Below are positions 4,101 through 6,291 of a stretch of 6,291 nt of DNA, piece after piece. The stretch covers positions 1 to 6,291 of the forward strand of contig JBDIAP010000199.1 in NCBI GenBank assembly GCA_039812485.1, written 5' to 3'. The position numbers were made by a program, and so were the translations under genes. The notes under the pieces were generated by a model that saw only the letters and a program-made list of their open reading frames with translations, searched no databases and was not told where the DNA came from. The first letter of the stretch is position 1; every line of letters starts with the position of its first letter. The stretch is from Kineosphaera sp039812485. Lineage in GTDB: Bacteria; Actinomycetota; Actinomycetes; Actinomycetales; Dermatophilaceae.

Positions 4101-6291
4101 ATGGAAGGCATGGAGGAGATCGTCCAAGAGTTCTTGGTCGAATCCCACGAGAACCTCGATCAGCTGGACCAGGACCTGCTGGCGCTGGAGCGCGACCCCA
4201 CGTCGCGCGACCTGCTGTCGAGCATTTTCCGCACCCTGCACACGATCAAGGGCACGAGCGGCTTCCTGGCCCTGCACACCCTGGAGCGGGTGGCGCACGC
4301 CGGTGAGAGCCTGCTGTCCAAGCTGCGCGACGGCGAGCTGACGCTCAACCCGCAGATGGCCACCGCGCTGCTCGAGATGGTCGACGCCGTGCGCAACCTG
4401 CTCGAGCACATCGAGCAGGACGGCAACGAGGGCGACCAGCAGTACGTCGAGCTCACCGCCAAGCTGCACGCGCTGCTCGAAGGACGCGACCTGTCGACGC
4501 TGGAGTCCGCGCAGAGCGCGCCCGCGGCCGCACAGGACGCCGAGACCGGATCCGCCGCCGCGGCGGCGCAGGCCGCTTCCGACGCCGCTCAGGCCGCCAG
4601 CCAGGCTGCCGACGCCGCCGCCGAGGCCGCCTCCCAGGCGCAGGTCGCGGAGGTCGCGGCCGTCGCCGTCGCGCAAGAGGCGCACGTCGGAGCTGCTCAG
4701 TCGGGGGGTGGTCAGTCGGGCGCTGCTCAGACGGGGGCCGCGGAGTCCGGCGCGTCCGGCACGGCGGGCCCTGGTGAGGGCACCCCCGCGGCGGACGGAC
4801 CTGCTACCGGAGCTGAGGAGGCTGCTGCCCCGGCCGTGCCGACCGAGCCGAAAGAGGCCGCCCAGGCCGCCGCGGCGGCCCAGTCCGCGGCGGCGAGCGC
4901 CAGCGCAGCGCCGGCGAAGAAGGCCGAGGGCGATGGGGCCAAGCCGACCCGTTCGGTGGCCGACCAGAGCATCCGGGTCGACGTCGACCTGCTCGACTCG
5001 CTGATGAACCTCGTCGGCGAGCTTGTGCTGTCGCGCAACCAGCTCGTGCAGCGCGCCGCGGCCAGCCAGGATCAGGAGCTGCAGCGGTCGATGCACCGGC
5101 TCTCGCTCGTCGCGAGCGAGCTGCAGGAGGGCGTCATGAAGACGCGCATGCAGCCCATCGAGAACGTGTGGAGCAAGATCCCGCGCGTCGTGCGCGACCT
5201 CGCCAACAGCCTCGGCCGGCAGATCCGCGTCGAGATGGAGGGCAAGGACACCGAGCTCGACAAGACGATCCTCGAGGCCATCAAGGACCCGCTGACGCAC
5301 CTCGTGCGCAACAGCTGCGACCACGGCATCGAGCCGCCGGACGTGCGCGTCGCCAAGGGCAAGCCCGCCGAGGGCGTGCTGCTCATGAAGGCCTTCCACG
5401 AGGGCGGCCAGGTCAACATCGAGATCGTCGACGACGGCGCCGGCATCAACACCGAGAAGGTCAAGGACAAGGCCGTCGAGCGCGGCCTCATGACCCGCGA
5501 GGACGCCGACCGGCTCTCCGACCGCGACGCCGGCCACCTCATCTTCAAGCCGGGCTTCTCGACCGCGGCCGCCGTCACCAACGTCTCCGGGCGCGGCGTC
5601 GGCATGGACGTCGTCAAGACCAACATCGAGAAGATCGGCGGCGTCATCGACGTCTCCTCGGAGTTCGGCAAGGGCACCGTCACCCGCATCAAGATCCCGC
5701 TGACGCTCGCGATCATCCCCGCGCTGCTCGTGCGCGGCAAGGACAACATGTTCGCGATCCCGCAGGTCAACCTCCTCGAGCTCGTGCGGCTCGACCGGGA
5801 GCAGGCGTCGGAGCGGCTCGAGACGATCCAGGGCACCCCCGTCTACCGGCTGCGCGGCGACCTGCTGCCGCTCGTCGACCTGCGCGAGCAGCTCGGCGAG
5901 GCCAAGGCCGACTCCGAGACGACGTTCATCGCGGTGCTGCGCGCCGACCAGCGCCAGTTCGGGCTCGTCGTCGACGACATCGAGGACACCGAGGAGATCG
6001 TCGTCAAGCCGCTGGGCCGCCAGCTGCGGGGCATCGACCTGTATGCCGGCGCCACCCTCATGGGCGACGGCCGGGTGGCGCTCATCCTCGACACCGTCTC
6101 GCTCGCCGCCCGGGCCGGCATGGTCAACGACAGCGGTGAGGCCGCCAAGCGCGCCGCGGAGCAGGCCGCGCGGCTCGTGCACACCGATTCGACGTCGCTG
6201 CTCGTCGTGCGGCTCTCGAACGGGCGTCGCGTGGCGCTGCCGCTGTCGTGTGTCGAGCGGCTCGAGGAGTTCCCGATGTCACGCGTCGAGA
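4101..6291 (+). CDS. cheA: CheA, chemotaxis histidine kinase (3' end outside window)
   Basis: Receptor-coupled kinase that phosphorylates itself and then CheY and CheB. 730 residues are visible with no stop. P1/HPt, about 1-125: phosphorylated His47 in RTLHTIKGTSGFL, with Glu69 in HAGESLL. Linker, about 134-285: Ala/Gln/Ser/Gly-rich, with heptad-like and pentapeptide repeats and no recognisable P2 (CheY-binding) domain. P3 dimerisation, about 290-350: IRVDVDLLDSLMNLVGELV. P4 kinase, about 355-533: N box HLVRNSCDHGIE (Asn404, His408), G1 DDGAGI (444-449), F box FKPGFST (482-488), G2 GRGVGMD (497-503), G3 GKGT (523-526). P5/CheW-like, about 534-670: LTLAIIPALLV onward. After P5, residues 699-730 (LLVVRLSNGRRVALPLSCVERLEEF) begin what looks like a second CheW-like domain. 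It already exceeds E. coli CheA (654 residues). It is divergent from the cheX-cheR genes. Kinase motifs are all intact. Confidence 0.97.
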   Translation, partial: MEGMEEIVQEFLVESHENLDQLDQDLLALERDPTSRDLLSSIFRTLHTIKGTSGFLALHTLERVAHAGESLLSKLRDGELTLNPQMATALLEMVDAVRNLLEHIEQDGNEGDQQYVELTAKLHALLEGRDLSTLESAQSAPAAAQDAETGSAAAAAQAASDAAQAASQAADAAAEAASQAQVAEVAAVAVAQEAHVGAAQSGGGQSGAAQTGAAESGASGTAGPGEGTPAADGPATGAEEAAAPAVPTEPKEAAQAAAAAQSAAASASAAPAKKAEGDGAKPTRSVADQSIRVDVDLLDSLMNLVGELVLSRNQLVQRAAASQDQELQRSMHRLSLVASELQEGVMKTRMQPIENVWSKIPRVVRDLANSLGRQIRVEMEGKDTELDKTILEAIKDPLTHLVRNSCDHGIEPPDVRVAKGKPAEGVLLMKAFHEGGQVNIEIVDDGAGINTEKVKDKAVERGLMTREDADRLSDRDAGHLIFKPGFSTAAAVTNVSGRGVGMDVVKTNIEKIGGVIDVSSEFGKGTVTRIKIPLTLAIIPALLVRGKDNMFAIPQVNLLELVRLDREQASERLETIQGTPVYRLRGDLLPLVDLREQLGEAKADSETTFIAVLRADQRQFGLVVDDIEDTEEIVVKPLGRQLRGIDLYAGATLMGDGRVALILDTVSLAARAGMVNDSGEAAKRAAEQAARLVHTDSTSLLVVRLSNGRRVALPLSCVERLEEFPMSRVE
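4566..4649 (+). repeat. Degenerate 21-bp (seven-residue) repeats in the CheA linker
   Basis: Residues 156-183 read as four imperfect heptapeptides: AQAASDA, AQAASQA, ADAAAEA, ASQAQVA. The polar residues (Gln/Asp/Ser/Glu) recur at fixed places in an alanine background, suggesting a long alanine-rich helix or coil in the P1-P3 linker. The DNA copies are diverged, so this is mainly a protein-level repeat. Confidence 0.6.
4692..4751 (+). repeat. 15-bp in-frame tandem repeat, four copies, in the CheA linker
   Basis: Units start at 4692, 4707, 4722 and 4737. The first and third, GCTGCTCAGTCGGGG and GCTGCTCAGACGGGG, differ at one base; the second is GGTGGTCAGTCGGGC; the fourth, GCCGCGGAGTCCGGC, is more diverged. 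They encode AAQSG, GGQSG, AAQTG and AAESG (residues 198-217). Being a multiple of three, the repeat can change copy number without breaking the frame. Confidence 0.8.

Noticed and set aside
3810..4306. Plus-strand open frames running through the intergenic region into the start of cheA
   Set aside because: Composition is non-protein-like and the longer one overlaps the CheA HPt domain in another frame.
4086..6182. Very long open frame of 698 codons on the minus strand opposite cheA
   Set aside because: The plus strand encodes an unmistakable CheA with all kinase motifs. The antisense translation is low-complexity, rich in Leu, Arg, Asp and Val, typical of the mirror frame of a GC-rich gene.
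1..6291. Mobile elements, CRISPR, tRNA or rRNA genes, toxin-antitoxin or defence genes
   Set aside because: None seen on either strand by eye. The window is fully accounted for by chemotaxis genes and their control regions.

Overview
The window is a chemotaxis gene cluster from a very GC-rich bacterium. The base composition, the codon use (third positions almost all G or C) and the mix of CheX-type phosphatases with alanine/proline-rich linkers suggest a motile actinobacterium. That assignment is inference: no species marker lies in the window.

Layout. Positions 1-3529 hold six genes, all on the minus strand. In transcription order they are cheX (3529-3074), a CheY-type response regulator (3002-2640, GTG start), a divergent CheX-like protein (2598-2110), a GC-rich hairpin (about 2100-2059), a second CheY (1961-1593), cheB (1593-418) and cheR (from 421, running off the left edge). 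The last three are tightly coupled: cheY stop and cheB start share TGATG, and cheB stop and cheR start share ATGA. A 571-bp divergent intergenic region (3530-4100) separates these from cheA on the plus strand (from 4101, running off the right edge).

How the genes work together. CheA autophosphorylates on His47 and passes phosphate to the two CheY proteins and to the CheB receiver domain. CheR methylates and CheB demethylates or deamidates chemoreceptors for adaptation. The two CheX-type proteins carry the D-x3-E-x2-N phosphatase motif and probably remove phosphate from one or both CheY proteins. No CheW, chemoreceptor, CheC or CheD gene is visible here.

Regulation. A near-perfect sigma-28 (FliA/WhiG/SigD class) promoter, TCAA-N15-GCCGATAA, lies on the minus strand 152 bp upstream of cheX. 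A weaker match, TCAG-N15-GCCGATGG, sits 37 bp upstream of cheA, and the same two boxes recur on the minus strand at 3854-3880. A further weak match (TCAA-N16-GTCGATGG) precedes cheY-cheB-cheR, just after the hairpin. Together these suggest a flagellar/chemotaxis regulon with at least two leftward units and one rightward unit.

I see no mobile element, CRISPR array, RNA gene or radically new system. The points most worth a second look are the CheA architecture (no recognisable P2, a repeat-rich linker, and the start of a second CheW-like domain after P5), the CheX/CheY/CheX-like arrangement, and the promoter set.
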